From positions 1-50,856 of the forward strand of contig CAKURW010000007.1 of NCBI GenBank assembly GCA_934675795.1: a stretch of 50,856 nucleotides of DNA, in the 5' to 3' direction. The notes beneath the pieces were generated by a model that searched no databases, was not told where the DNA came from, and saw only the letters and a program-made list of their open reading frames with translations. Position numbers and translations under genes: made by a program. Of this stretch, positions 24,554-32,399 are shown one piece after another (position 1 is the first letter of the stretch; each line of letters opens with the position of its first letter). Origin of the DNA: an uncultured Collinsella sp. (GTDB lineage: Bacteria > Actinomycetota > Coriobacteriia > Coriobacteriales > Coriobacteriaceae).

Positions 24554-24654
24554 CGGCTTTACGAGCCACCCCATCTTGGCGTTCATTCGTCGCTCGCGTA
24601 CCCAAGTACGCTTCGCTCCTCTTTCGCGCCAACCTGGGGCCCCTCGTAAAGCCG
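24554..24654. repeat. Nested long inverted repeat D (between the two S genes)
   Basis: Perfect 12-bp outer arms CGGCTTTACGAG (24554-24565) and CTCGTAAAGCCG (24643-24654). Further in, CCCCATCTTGGCG pairs imperfectly with CGCCAACCTGGGG, and an innermost GCGTAC-CCAA-GTACGC (24596-24611) sits at the tip. The build is the same as repeats A to C. It begins 7 bases after the stop of the first S gene, inside a probable operon, so it may lower expression of the downstream genes or protect the upstream mRNA. Confidence 0.75.
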
Positions 24655-24756
24655 TCTCCGTGCTTCATTATTCAAAATTAACCCCCTTTTCGATTTAACC
24701 CCTTTCGTGGGGGTCTAGGACACGCTTATCTCAAATCCCACCTTAGGGAGAACATC

Positions 24757-25308
24757 ATGGCCACCAACACTCAGGCTCGTACTATTTCTGCCAACGCCGC
24801 CTCCAACAAAGGCATCCTCGATATCACCTCGCTCGTCTTGCTCGCCATCCTCCTTGCCGCCGGCTTTATCCTCAACATGACCATCGGCAACGCACTTGCC
24901 GTAACGGGCATCAAACCGCAGTTCATCATCGCCGCCTATGCCTTGGCTATCGCGCTTACGCAGGCGAGCTTTGCCCAGGCCGCCATTTTTGGCATTCTGT
25001 CGGCCGCCGTCATCCAGATCACCACGTCCATCCCCGGCCTCAACTTTGTAACCGAGCTTGCCGGCGCGCTGATCATGGCCGCCCTCGTCAAGTCCAACAT
25101 CGGCGGCAGCAAGGTTAATCCCTTCATCGCCGGCCTGCTCACCACCTTGGTCTCGGGCGCTCTCTTCGCAGCTCTGGGCACGGTCATCATGGGCGCTGCG
25201 CTGCCCACGGCACTCGCCAAGGTACCCATCGTGCTCGGCACCGCCGTCTTTAACGCCGTCGTGGTCCAGGCCCTCTTCTTCCCCCTGCGCAAGGTGCTTG
25301 GCAAATAG
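24757..25308 (+). CDS. ECF transporter S component, TrpP-like (second copy)
   Basis: 183 residues, clearly homologous to the first S gene along its whole length: both have LVLLAILLAAGFILN (A-x-x-x-A in helix 1), ISAAVIQITT, LTTLVSG and TAVFNAV near the end. The N-terminal 25 residues are polar and differ. AGGGAGA lies 6 bases before the ATG. Two S subunits beside one A/T set suggests either two related substrates or two affinities sharing one energising module, which is inference. Repeat D lies upstream and a pair of short palindromes downstream. Confidence 0.83.
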   Translation: MATNTQARTISANAASNKGILDITSLVLLAILLAAGFILNMTIGNALAVTGIKPQFIIAAYALAIALTQASFAQAAIFGILSAAVIQITTSIPGLNFVTELAGALIMAALVKSNIGGSKVNPFIAGLLTTLVSGALFAALGTVIMGAALPTALAKVPIVLGTAVFNAVVVQALFFPLRKVLGK

Positions 25309-25344
25309 CCTGATATGATTGACGGGCCGCACGATAGCGGCCCC

Positions 25345-25412
25345 GCCACCAAAGACTGTCCCAAACAACTAGCTTTTGGGGACGTTCTTAAACGACTGTT
25401 CATTTAAGAACG
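25345..25412. repeat. REP-like short palindromes (ACTGTCCC / GGGGAC)
   Basis: Two small inverted repeats: CCAAAG...CTTTTGG (about 25349-25379) with ACTGTCCC inside, and a perfect 10-bp CGTTCTTAAA (25383-25392) with TTTAAGAACG (25403-25412). GGGGAC links them. The ACTGTCCC/GGGGAC words recur in other short palindromes of this window (28012, 36470, 42719, 43934). Confidence 0.55.
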
Positions 25413-25435
25413 CCCAATGACTATGAAAGGTATCC

Positions 25436-27187
25436 ATGGAAACGATCATCAGCGTCGACGATGTCTCGTTCTCCTATGGCACGTCGTCCGAGCAGGCGCT
25501 TAAGCACATCTCGCTCGACGTGAACAAGGGAGATTTCATCGGCATCATCGGACCCTCGGGCGCCGGCAAGTCCACGCTTGCCGCTTGCCTGTCGGGCGCC
25601 GTGCCCCACCACTACACCGGAACGTTCTTTGGCTCTGTCATAGTTGACGGCCACGACACCTGCGAGGTCTCGCTGACCGACGTGTCGCAAATCGTCGGCA
25701 GCGTACTGCAGGACATCGACACGCAGATGGTCGCCTCGGTCGTCAAGGACGAGATGCTCTTTGGTCTCGAGAACTTTGGCGTTCCCCACGATCAAATCGA
25801 GCAGCGCGTGAGCGAGACACTCGAGACCGTCGGCATCAGCGACCTGCGCGACCGCGAGATCGCCACCCTCTCGGGCGGCCAAAAACAAAAGGTAGCCATC
25901 GCCGCAATCCTCGCGATGCGCCCGCGCGTACTGGTGCTCGACGAGCCCACCGCAGCGCTCGACCCCGCCAGCTCTACGCTGGTCTTCGAGACCCTGCGCG
26001 AGGCAAACCGCGTACTCGGCATCACCATCGTCGTCGTTGAGCAAAAGGTCGCCCTGCTTTCGGAATACTGCAACCGTGTACTGGTGCTCAACCATGGCGA
26101 AATCGCACTACAGGGAGAGCCGCACGAGGTCTTTGCACACACCGACGAGCTTCGCACCATCGGCGTCGACTGCCCTCGCGTGACGCGCATCTTCAACAGC
26201 CTCGAGGCCGATGGCCTGGCAAGCGGCACCCCTTGCTTGGATGTCGACGAAGCCGAACGCCTGATTACGGGCATTGTCGACCCCGCCCACGTGACTAGTG
26301 ACACCCAGGCACCCGCGGGCTCCCCTCATGCCCCGTCGCTGCGCCCGCACGCCAAAGACGCCGAGCCGGTGCTCACCTTCGAACACGTTGGGTTTGCCTA
26401 TCCCAATGGCGGCGCCGCCGTCCACGACCTTAACCTGACGCTCTATCCTGGCGAGCTCGTGGGCATCGTCGGCCAAAACGGAGCCGGTAAGACCACGCTC
26501 ACCAAATTGCTCACGGGCCTGCTTAAGCCCGCCTCGGGCAGCGTGCGCGTCACGGGGCTGGACACCGCCGCGGTCCCCACGAGCCGCATCGCCCGCGAGG
26601 CCGCAACGCTCTTCCAAAACCCCGACCGCCAGATCTGCAAGGATACCGTGCTCGACGAGGTCGCTTTTGGACTAGAGCTCGCCGGCATCGACCGCGCCGA
26701 GGCCCTGCGTCGCGCCCAGCTGGTCATCGACCGCTTTGGCCTGCCCGCCGACGAGGCGCCATTCTCGCTCTCGCGCGGCCAGCGACAAATGGTCGCACTC
26801 GCCTCTGTCGTGGCGGTAGAGCCCAAGATCGTAGTGCTCGACGAGCCCACGAGCGGCCTTGACTACCGCGAGTGCATGACCGTCATGGAAACGGTGCGCA
26901 CCATGGCCGAGCGCGGCTGCGCCGTGATCATGGTCTGCCACGACATGGAAGTCGTCTCGGACTTTGCCGAGCGTATCGTAGTCATGGCCGACGGCCGCAT
27001 CCTCGAGCGCGGCTGCACGCACCAACTGTTCTCGAATATCGAGCTTATGCACCGCGCCTACGTGGAGCCGCCCCAGGTCATTGAGCTCTCGCGCCGCTTG
27101 GCATCCTCCGTCTCCCCCGCTTTTGCGCAGGTGAGTGAGGTCACCGATATCGTTCGCATTACCGAGGAGATGGTCCGTCGTGGTTAA
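25436..27187 (+). CDS. ECF transporter double ATPase (fused A subunits)
   Basis: 583 residues with two complete ABC ATPase domains in one chain. Domain 1 (about 1-240): Walker A GPSGAGKST (39-47), signature LSGGQKQ, Walker B VLVLDEPTAALD. Domain 2 (about 310-550): Walker A GQNGAGKTT, a degenerate signature LSRGQRQ, Walker B IVVLDEPTSGLD. A low-complexity linker of about 50 residues joins them. This corresponds to EcfA and EcfA' fused. It energises uptake together with the T subunit and the S components. Its stop codon overlaps the T gene start by 8 bases. Confidence 0.93.
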   Translation: METIISVDDVSFSYGTSSEQALKHISLDVNKGDFIGIIGPSGAGKSTLAACLSGAVPHHYTGTFFGSVIVDGHDTCEVSLTDVSQIVGSVLQDIDTQMVASVVKDEMLFGLENFGVPHDQIEQRVSETLETVGISDLRDREIATLSGGQKQKVAIAAILAMRPRVLVLDEPTAALDPASSTLVFETLREANRVLGITIVVVEQKVALLSEYCNRVLVLNHGEIALQGEPHEVFAHTDELRTIGVDCPRVTRIFNSLEADGLASGTPCLDVDEAERLITGIVDPAHVTSDTQAPAGSPHAPSLRPHAKDAEPVLTFEHVGFAYPNGGAAVHDLNLTLYPGELVGIVGQNGAGKTTLTKLLTGLLKPASGSVRVTGLDTAAVPTSRIAREAATLFQNPDRQICKDTVLDEVAFGLELAGIDRAEALRRAQLVIDRFGLPADEAPFSLSRGQRQMVALASVVAVEPKIVVLDEPTSGLDYRECMTVMETVRTMAERGCAVIMVCHDMEVVSDFAERIVVMADGRILERGCTHQLFSNIELMHRAYVEPPQVIELSRRLASSVSPAFAQVSEVTDIVRITEEMVRRG

Positions 27188-27926
27188 CGTCATCGACTAC
27201 ATGCCGGGCGACACGCTGCTGCATCGCCTGAACCCCGTCGTCAAGCTGGGCCTCGCCGCCGCCATCATCATCGGCATCTTCTTGTCCGACACCTATGTGG
27301 CGCTGTTGGGCTTTTTGGCGCTCACGCTTGCGCTGGGCGCCTACGCCGGCGTCGTCGATCGCCTGCTCTCGTTGCTCAAGCTGCTGATTCCGCTCGCGCT
27401 TATCATGCTGGTGCTGCAGCTTGCCTTTATGCGCGATGGCAACGTGGTATGGGGCTTCATCACCGACACGGGCCTCGCTACCGGATCGAAGGCCTGCCTG
27501 CGCCTGCTGGGCGTGGCGCTACCGCTCATCCTGATGCTTATGGTGACCAAGCTCAACGACCTTGCCAACGCCTGCGTCGAGGTGCTGCACGTGCCCTATC
27601 GCTACGCCTTCACCTTTACCACGGCACTGCGCTTTGTGCCGGTGTTTGGTCAGGAGATGAACGCCATCATGGAGGCTCAGACCGCGCGCGGCGTCGAATA
27701 CGACACCAAGAACCCCGTCAAGAAGCTCAAGCTCATGCTGCCGCTATGCGTGCCGCTGCTCATCTCGAGCGTGGGCAAGACCGATGCCACCGCGCTTGCC
27801 GCCGAACAGCGCGGCTTCTACCTGCGCACACGCGCCAGCTCGTATAAGCGCTACCCCATCAAGGGTCTGGATGTCGCCGTGCTCGCCATCAGCGCCGCCC
27901 TCATTGTCCTCGGTTTCCTGTTCTAG
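27180..27926 (+). CDS. ECF transporter T component
   Basis: 248 residues of the CbiQ/EcfT family. The start is a GTG at 27180, inside the last codons of the ATPase gene, giving MVNVIDYMPGDTLLHRLNPVVKL. The hydrophobic first half holds 4-5 helices. The coupling-helix motifs that contact the ATPases are seen as QTARGVEYD (x-R-G) and AEQRGFYLRTRAS. No alternative start keeps the conserved LHRLNP segment and a usable ribosome binding position. It is the last gene of the operon, before a perfect terminator. Confidence 0.92.
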   Translation: MVNVIDYMPGDTLLHRLNPVVKLGLAAAIIIGIFLSDTYVALLGFLALTLALGAYAGVVDRLLSLLKLLIPLALIMLVLQLAFMRDGNVVWGFITDTGLATGSKACLRLLGVALPLILMLMVTKLNDLANACVEVLHVPYRYAFTFTTALRFVPVFGQEMNAIMEAQTARGVEYDTKNPVKKLKLMLPLCVPLLISSVGKTDATALAAEQRGFYLRTRASSYKRYPIKGLDVAVLAISAALIVLGFLF

Positions 27927-27955
27927 CTCATCGTCAGCACCAACCGCCTAATGCA

Positions 27956-27992
27956 AAAGGCCTCGGCTCGCACCAAACGAGCCGAGGCCTTT
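27956..27992. terminator. Bidirectional terminator between the ECF operon and the racemase
   Basis: Perfect 15-bp stem AAAGGCCTCGGCTCG (27956-27970) with its complement (27978-27992) and a 7-base loop. It serves the plus-strand ECF operon and possibly the converging racemase gene. Confidence 0.88.
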
Positions 27993-28011
27993 ACTGTTTC
28001 CCCAGATAAAA

Positions 28012-28044
28012 CCTACCAAAATAAACCTGTCCCTTTTTGGTAGG
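28012..28044. repeat. REP-like short palindrome with CCTGTCCC core
   Basis: CCTACCAAA (28012-28020) and TTTGGTAGG (28036-28044) are perfect 9-bp arms around a loop containing AAACCTGTCCC, the complement of GGGACAGGTTT. It lies 7 bases from the end of the racemase gene. Confidence 0.65.
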
Positions 28045-28051
28045 CATGGGG

Positions 28052-28798
28052 CTAGAGGCGGTAGGGAGCGCCGCTGCGAATGATGGATTCACGCACCAAG
28101 ACGTCCATGGCGTCGAGGGTGATCTCGGGCATCTCTCGGTACTTCTGCAGCACCGAGAGCTCCGTGCAGGCCAGGATGACGCGGTCGCAGCCGCTGCGGG
28201 CGAACTCCCACATCACGCGGTCGAACTTGTCCATATCGGGCTCGCGTCCGGCCTTGACGTCGCCGTAGATGAGCGACATCACGTCGGCCTGACGCTTCTC
28301 GCTGGGGTAGACAACCTCGACGCCCACAGCCTCGCATTCGCGCCCATAGACGCCCGCACCCACGGTTCCGTCGGTGCCCATGATGCCGATCTTGCGCACC
28401 GGCTCTGCCGGCATGCTCAGGTTGGGATCGAACTCGCACTCCCCCATCACCGCACCGGCCAGAGCATAGCGTACCGACTCGCGCGGCATGTGGATAATCG
28501 GCACCGTCGTAAACGACTGGATCTGGTCGTAGAAGTAGTGTGACGTGTTGCAGGGAATGGCGATGTGCGCACAGCCCAGCGACTCGAGCGCTTGGGCGCA
28601 CTCCTTCATGGTCGCCAGCAGCTCGGCATGCTCACCGGTCTTGATGGCCAGCGTGCGGTCGGGCATGGTCGACTTGGAAAGCACCACCATGTCGATATGT
28701 TCCTGGTCGCACGTAGCGGCCGTATGGCGCACCACCTGGTCGTAGTAATACGACGTGGCCTCGGCGCCCATGCCGCCGATAACTCCCAGCTTTTCCAT
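28052..28798 (-). CDS. Aspartate/glutamate racemase family protein
   Basis: 248 residues with the cofactor-independent two-cysteine racemase fold. The N-terminal motif is LGVIGGMGAEATSYYYDQVV; the two catalytic cysteines lie in AIPCNTSHYFYDQI and ILACTELSVL. Length and the GGMGAEAT motif fit aspartate racemase rather than glutamate racemase MurI. AAGGAGG precedes ATG 28798; a longer in-frame start lacks a site. The ATP-grasp ligase gene lies immediately upstream in the same direction, with about 84 bases between. In that context it may supply D-aspartate for a peptidoglycan cross-bridge, which is inference. Confidence 0.88.
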   Translation of the reverse strand: MEKLGVIGGMGAEATSYYYDQVVRHTAATCDQEHIDMVVLSKSTMPDRTLAIKTGEHAELLATMKECAQALESLGCAHIAIPCNTSHYFYDQIQSFTTVPIIHMPRESVRYALAGAVMGECEFDPNLSMPAEPVRKIGIMGTDGTVGAGVYGRECEAVGVEVVYPSEKRQADVMSLIYGDVKAGREPDMDKFDRVMWEFARSGCDRVILACTELSVLQKYREMPEITLDAMDVLVRESIIRSGAPYRL

Positions 28799-28882
28799 CG
28801 CCGCCTCCTTGGTGACGCTTGCGCAATTGCGCGTATCATACCCGCGCCCGCCCGATGTAAACCGGACGGGCGCCGCACTCAT

Positions 28883-30139
28883 CTACTTGTAATACGTCTT
28901 GAACAGCTTAAAGTGACGCAGCTTGGTGTGCCACATGCGCAGCCAGCGGTTAAAGACAAAGTCGCCCTTCATAAACGAAGGGTCGGCCCCCTTGCCCTCC
29001 CTATCCAAGCGATGCACCTTAGCGCGCAGCTCGGGATCCTTGACATACTTGTCGACGACGCCCATGGGGACGACCATCCACAGTGCCTCGTCCTGCGCCG
29101 TCACAAACTCTGGCTCAAACGGGCGGTTGAACACGTACTCGTCTACCACGTACTTGGCAACGTTAAAGCCGCTATTGGTGACATAGTAGTTGCTGCGGCC
29201 CTGGCGGGTGTTGAAGTCGAAGAACTTAAACGAGCCATCGCGCTCGTCATACTTCACGTCAAAGTTGGAATAGCCCACAAAGTGAAGGTCCTCGAGCAGT
29301 TTGCGCACGCCACCCATAAGCTCGTCATTGGGCTCGGTGATGATACAGGCATGGTTGCCAACGCCATGGGGCTGATGTTCCTCGAGCAGCACGTGGCCCA
29401 GGCACATCATGCGTACCTTACCGTTGCGATCGGAATAGCTGGTGAGCACGCGCATGTACTCGTCGTTGCCGGGCACGCGATCCTGCAAGATCAGGTCGTC
29501 GGTGTAGCCGCTGGCATAGGAGTCACGGATAACCTGCTCCAGCTCGGCGCGATCGGCAATCTCATAAGCCTTCTTCTGGCCCTCGAACTCATGCTGCCAC
29601 CACATGATGCCGTCGGACGGCTTCAGGATCATCGGGAACGGGAAGTCGATCTGGTCGAGCACTTCGGCCGGTGCCTCGCCTTGCGCATTGAGCATCTGCG
29701 CAGTAAAGGTAAAGGTGTGCGGATACGGCACGCCATGCTTCTCGCACAGCTCGTAGAAGATCTCCTTCTTCTGGCACTGCTCGAGCATGCTGTAGGGTGC
29801 ATAGGGCGCAACGATGTTATCCGCCAGCTCATCGGCATCCTTTGCCTGGGCCACCAGGGCAACATAGTTATCGCCGCAGCCCATCAGGACGATCGTCTTA
29901 TCGGCATGTGCCCGAGCGATATCGTTGACGGTCTTGAGCATCACGGGCATGGTATCGATGTCGACATTGGGCGTGTAGTCGATAATCTGGCTGCGATACG
30001 CAGGGCCCGTCTGGTACTTGCCAAAGACCAGGCTCTTGACCTGGTACTCCTCGTAGAAGGCGCGCGCCACCGAATAGGCGTTGATGTCGCCACCGAGCAG
30101 CACGGGAATGAACTCACGCTCTGTAAATTGCAATGCCAT
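28883..30139 (-). CDS. ATP-grasp ligase, D-aspartate ligase-like
   Basis: 418 residues. An N-terminal Rossmann-like segment (VLLGGDINAYSVARAFYEEYQVKSLVFGK) is followed by an ATP-grasp domain: FPMILKPSDG (ATP-binding Lys), the acidic block LILQDRVPGNDEYMRV, and FKFFDFNTRQGRSNYYVT with the metal-binding acidic and Asn residues. This layout resembles the carboxylate-amine ligase family that includes enterococcal D-aspartate ligase and carbamoyl phosphate synthase-like enzymes. With the neighbouring racemase it suggests addition of D-Asp to a peptidoglycan side chain. AGGAAG lies 5 bases before the ATG. The substrate is inferred. Confidence 0.82.
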   Translation of the reverse strand: MALQFTEREFIPVLLGGDINAYSVARAFYEEYQVKSLVFGKYQTGPAYRSQIIDYTPNVDIDTMPVMLKTVNDIARAHADKTIVLMGCGDNYVALVAQAKDADELADNIVAPYAPYSMLEQCQKKEIFYELCEKHGVPYPHTFTFTAQMLNAQGEAPAEVLDQIDFPFPMILKPSDGIMWWQHEFEGQKKAYEIADRAELEQVIRDSYASGYTDDLILQDRVPGNDEYMRVLTSYSDRNGKVRMMCLGHVLLEEHQPHGVGNHACIITEPNDELMGGVRKLLEDLHFVGYSNFDVKYDERDGSFKFFDFNTRQGRSNYYVTNSGFNVAKYVVDEYVFNRPFEPEFVTAQDEALWMVVPMGVVDKYVKDPELRAKVHRLDREGKGADPSFMKGDFVFNRWLRMWHTKLRHFKLFKTYYK

Positions 30140-30361
30140 GGAAACTTCCTATCATGAACTGCCCACACAACGGGCGGTCTTTGCGCAACTGATTTATTCT
30201 AGCGTGCCAAGCCGCCGGCACCCAAAGCTCCACCGTATCTATGGCAATCGACGTAATCGTCCAGCACGAAGACGGCGCTCACCGTTGTATGACAATGGGC
30301 AATGAACCTACCATTGTTGTAGGATTCAGCGTATTGACATCCTCGAACGAAAGGCGCGCAC

Positions 30362-30994
30362 GTGCCCCAAGACCATCCGACCGATAATCCTATCCTCAAT
30401 GCCACGAAGCGCGAGCTGGCGGAACGCGCACAAACGGCCGTTCCCCTACGCACGGCAAACGATGCCTACGACAGGCCCGCCCGCATCGTCTCGATCAACA
30501 CGTCGGCGCACAAGGGCACACGCAAGTCGCCCGTCGCGGATGGACACGACACCGTTATAGAACAATTTGGCCTCGCCTCCGACGCACACGCCGGGCATTG
30601 GCACCGTCAGGTTTCCTTTTTGGCCGCAGAGTCCATCCAGACGGCGCAGGCCCGCGGACTCGATGTGCGCAAGGGTGACTTTGGGGAGAACTTCACCACG
30701 CAAGGCATCAATCTGCTCTCGCTCCCCATGGGCACGCAGCTCAAACTTGGCAGCGAGGTGCTTGTCGAAATCAGCCAAATCGGCAAGGTCTGCCACACAC
30801 GCTGTGCCATTTACTATCTCGCCGGCGACTGCATCTTTCCCCACGAGGGCGTTTTTGGCGTGGTGTTAAAGGGCGGAGAGGTCCATATCGGCGACGACAT
30901 CCAGGTGGTCAAGCTCGGCGACGGCACCTGCTCGTTCACCCCTGCCGAGGCCCTCGAAGAGATTGAGCGGGCTCGTCAGGAGGGCACGCTGTAG
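30362..30994 (+). CDS. MOSC domain protein
   Basis: 210 residues, GTG start. The MOSC fold is recognisable: ARIVSINTSAHKGTRK at the first strand, then FGLASDAHAGHWHRQVSFLA, GDFGENFTTQGINLLSLPMGTQLKLG, and the conserved cysteine region ISQIGKVCHTRCAIYY. MOSC proteins bind sulfur or molybdenum cofactor-related ligands; stand-alone forms in anaerobes often have unknown roles or lie with molybdopterin genes. No such genes are visible here. The first 40 residues are unlike the domain, so a later start is possible. A GAAAGG lies about 12 bases before the GTG. Confidence 0.82.
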   Translation: MPQDHPTDNPILNATKRELAERAQTAVPLRTANDAYDRPARIVSINTSAHKGTRKSPVADGHDTVIEQFGLASDAHAGHWHRQVSFLAAESIQTAQARGLDVRKGDFGENFTTQGINLLSLPMGTQLKLGSEVLVEISQIGKVCHTRCAIYYLAGDCIFPHEGVFGVVLKGGEVHIGDDIQVVKLGDGTCSFTPAEALEEIERARQEGTL

Positions 30995-31063
30995 TTGTAA
31001 AACCCCACGTTGAGATAGCTTTTACAGCCCAAAACACCTCTCAAATAGGGCTCCGTAACGTTA

Positions 31064-31165
31064 AAGTTGAACTCTATGGTTTCTCAACAATTCATCATAA
31101 CTGCAGGTCAAAGCCAAAGCCTCAAGTTCAACTTGACCCTTTGGAACCTTTAAGGTTCAAGTTGA
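31064..31165. promoter_or_regulatory. Repeated AAGTTGAA elements upstream of the cell-wall protein
   Basis: AAGTTGAA occurs at 31064-31071. CAAGTTCAACTTGA (31123-31136) is a perfect palindrome containing it on both strands. TTCAAGTTGA recurs at 31056-31065 plus 100, that is 31156-31165, next to the perfect GAACCTT-T-AAGGTTC (31144-31158). This phased set of dyads lies 60-165 bases before the start codon and looks like a multi-site operator. TAGAAT near 31190 may be the -10. Confidence 0.45.
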
Positions 31166-31228
31166 GGTCGAAAGCAGTAGTAGAATACCGTTCGAACCAT
31201 AACCTACGATTGATTGCAGAGGGACTGG

Positions 31229-32362
31229 ATGCAGCATTCGAATCATCGCACCGCAGCGCTCATTGCGTCGAAGCCGGCTCGTATCATCACGAGCGCCGCG
31301 CTCGCCGTTGCGCTGACGGCCACGCCGATGCTCTCCCCCGTTGCGGCGTATGCCGCCTCGCAGGCAACGCAGGACCAGCTTTCCGCAGCCCAGCAGAAGA
31401 TCGAAGCCGCCACGAGCGCCTACAACGACGCCCGCACCAAACTCGATGACCTGCAAAAGCAGATTGACTCCAATGAGGCAAGCATCGAGGAAATCGAGGC
31501 TAAGCTTCCCGAGCAGCAGGCCAAGGCAAGCTCCGCCATGCGCGATCTGTACAAGTATCAGAAGGGCACCAACCCCATCGTGAGCTTCCTGGTCAACGCG
31601 CAGAGCCTGGGTGAGTTCATCACGACCTGCAAATACACCAACCAGATCACGAGCTCGAGCGTCGACGAGATCGAACAGCTCAATAACATGCAAACCGAAC
31701 TCGAGCAGAACAAGGCTGAGCTCCAGCAGGCCAAGTCTCAGCTTGAGGCAGAGCAGAAAAACGCCGAGGATGCGCTGGCACAGGCCCAGCAGCTCCGCAG
31801 CGAGGCACAGGCAAAAGCCGAGCAGGAAAATGCCGCCGAGCTTGCCAAGCTTGAGGCCGATAAGGCCGCTGCCGCCGAGAAGCTCTCGGGCGAGGGCGTA
31901 AGCGGCAGCAATTCCAGCAGCCAGGCCACCAACACCAACACCACCATCGACACCACGGTGAACAACGCCAATACCGGTAGCTCCGATTACGATTCGTTCA
32001 TTAATGAGTGGACGGGCCGCATCGACAATTATCTCGCCGGCTCCCCCATGGCAGGCCAGGGCTACAACTTTGCCGTCGCCGCTTGGAATACCGGTGTCGA
32101 CCCCCGTTGGTCCCCCGCCATCGCCTGCATCGAGAGCACCAAGGGCGCTTATTGCGCCAATTCTTACAACGCCTGGGGCTGGAGTGCCCGTGGCGGCGGT
32201 TGGCGCAGCTTTGGCAGCTGGAGCGAGGGCATCTCCGCTCACGTCGCCTATCTGGGCGCCAACTACGGCTCCACCCTTACCCCGGCAGCGGCCAAAAAGT
32301 ACTGCCCGCCCACGTGGCAGGACTGGTACAACAAAGTCGCCGCTCAGATGAACCGCATCTAA
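31229..32362 (+). CDS. Secreted coiled-coil cell-wall protein with lysozyme-like C-terminus
   Basis: 377 residues. The signal peptide (about 1-43) ends in the region SPVAAYA-ASQ. A long coiled coil follows (about 45-210, rich in Gln/Glu/Ala/Lys) of the PcsB/CwlO/EnvC type, which normally keeps a peptidoglycan hydrolase autoinhibited or docks it to FtsEX. A Ser/Asn/Thr linker (about 215-255) leads to a C-terminal domain (about 256-377) with WSPAIACIESTKG and NAWGWSARGGGWRSFGSWSEGI, a lysozyme/glucosaminidase-like fold with a candidate catalytic Glu in IES. I choose ATG 31229 after AGAGGGA. Not a NlpC/P60 or CHAP domain. The likely role is cell separation. Confidence 0.8.
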   Translation: MQHSNHRTAALIASKPARIITSAALAVALTATPMLSPVAAYAASQATQDQLSAAQQKIEAATSAYNDARTKLDDLQKQIDSNEASIEEIEAKLPEQQAKASSAMRDLYKYQKGTNPIVSFLVNAQSLGEFITTCKYTNQITSSSVDEIEQLNNMQTELEQNKAELQQAKSQLEAEQKNAEDALAQAQQLRSEAQAKAEQENAAELAKLEADKAAAAEKLSGEGVSGSNSSSQATNTNTTIDTTVNNANTGSSDYDSFINEWTGRIDNYLAGSPMAGQGYNFAVAAWNTGVDPRWSPAIACIESTKGAYCANSYNAWGWSARGGGWRSFGSWSEGISAHVAYLGANYGSTLTPAAAKKYCPPTWQDWYNKVAAQMNRI

Positions 32363-32372
32363 GTGCAACTGC

Positions 32373-32398
32373 AAAGGGCCCCAATGGGGCCCTTTTCT
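32373..32398 (+). terminator. Terminator after the cell-wall protein
   Basis: Perfect 10-bp AAAGGGCCCC (32373-32382) with GGGGCCCTTT (32386-32395), a 3-base loop, then TCTTTT. Confidence 0.92.
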
Positions 32399-32399
32399 T

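Noticed and set aside
24554..24654. Small insertion-sequence remnant
   Set aside because: No transposase fragment or target-site duplication could be seen; described as a nested inverted repeat instead.
25436..27187. Frameshift or artificial fusion of two ATPase genes
   Set aside because: Both ATPase domains are complete and in one frame with a plausible linker; double-ATPase ECF subunits are known.
28565..30157. 530-codon plus-strand frame across the racemase and ATP-grasp genes
   Set aside because: Spans two real minus-strand genes and the gap between them; composition typical of an antisense shadow.
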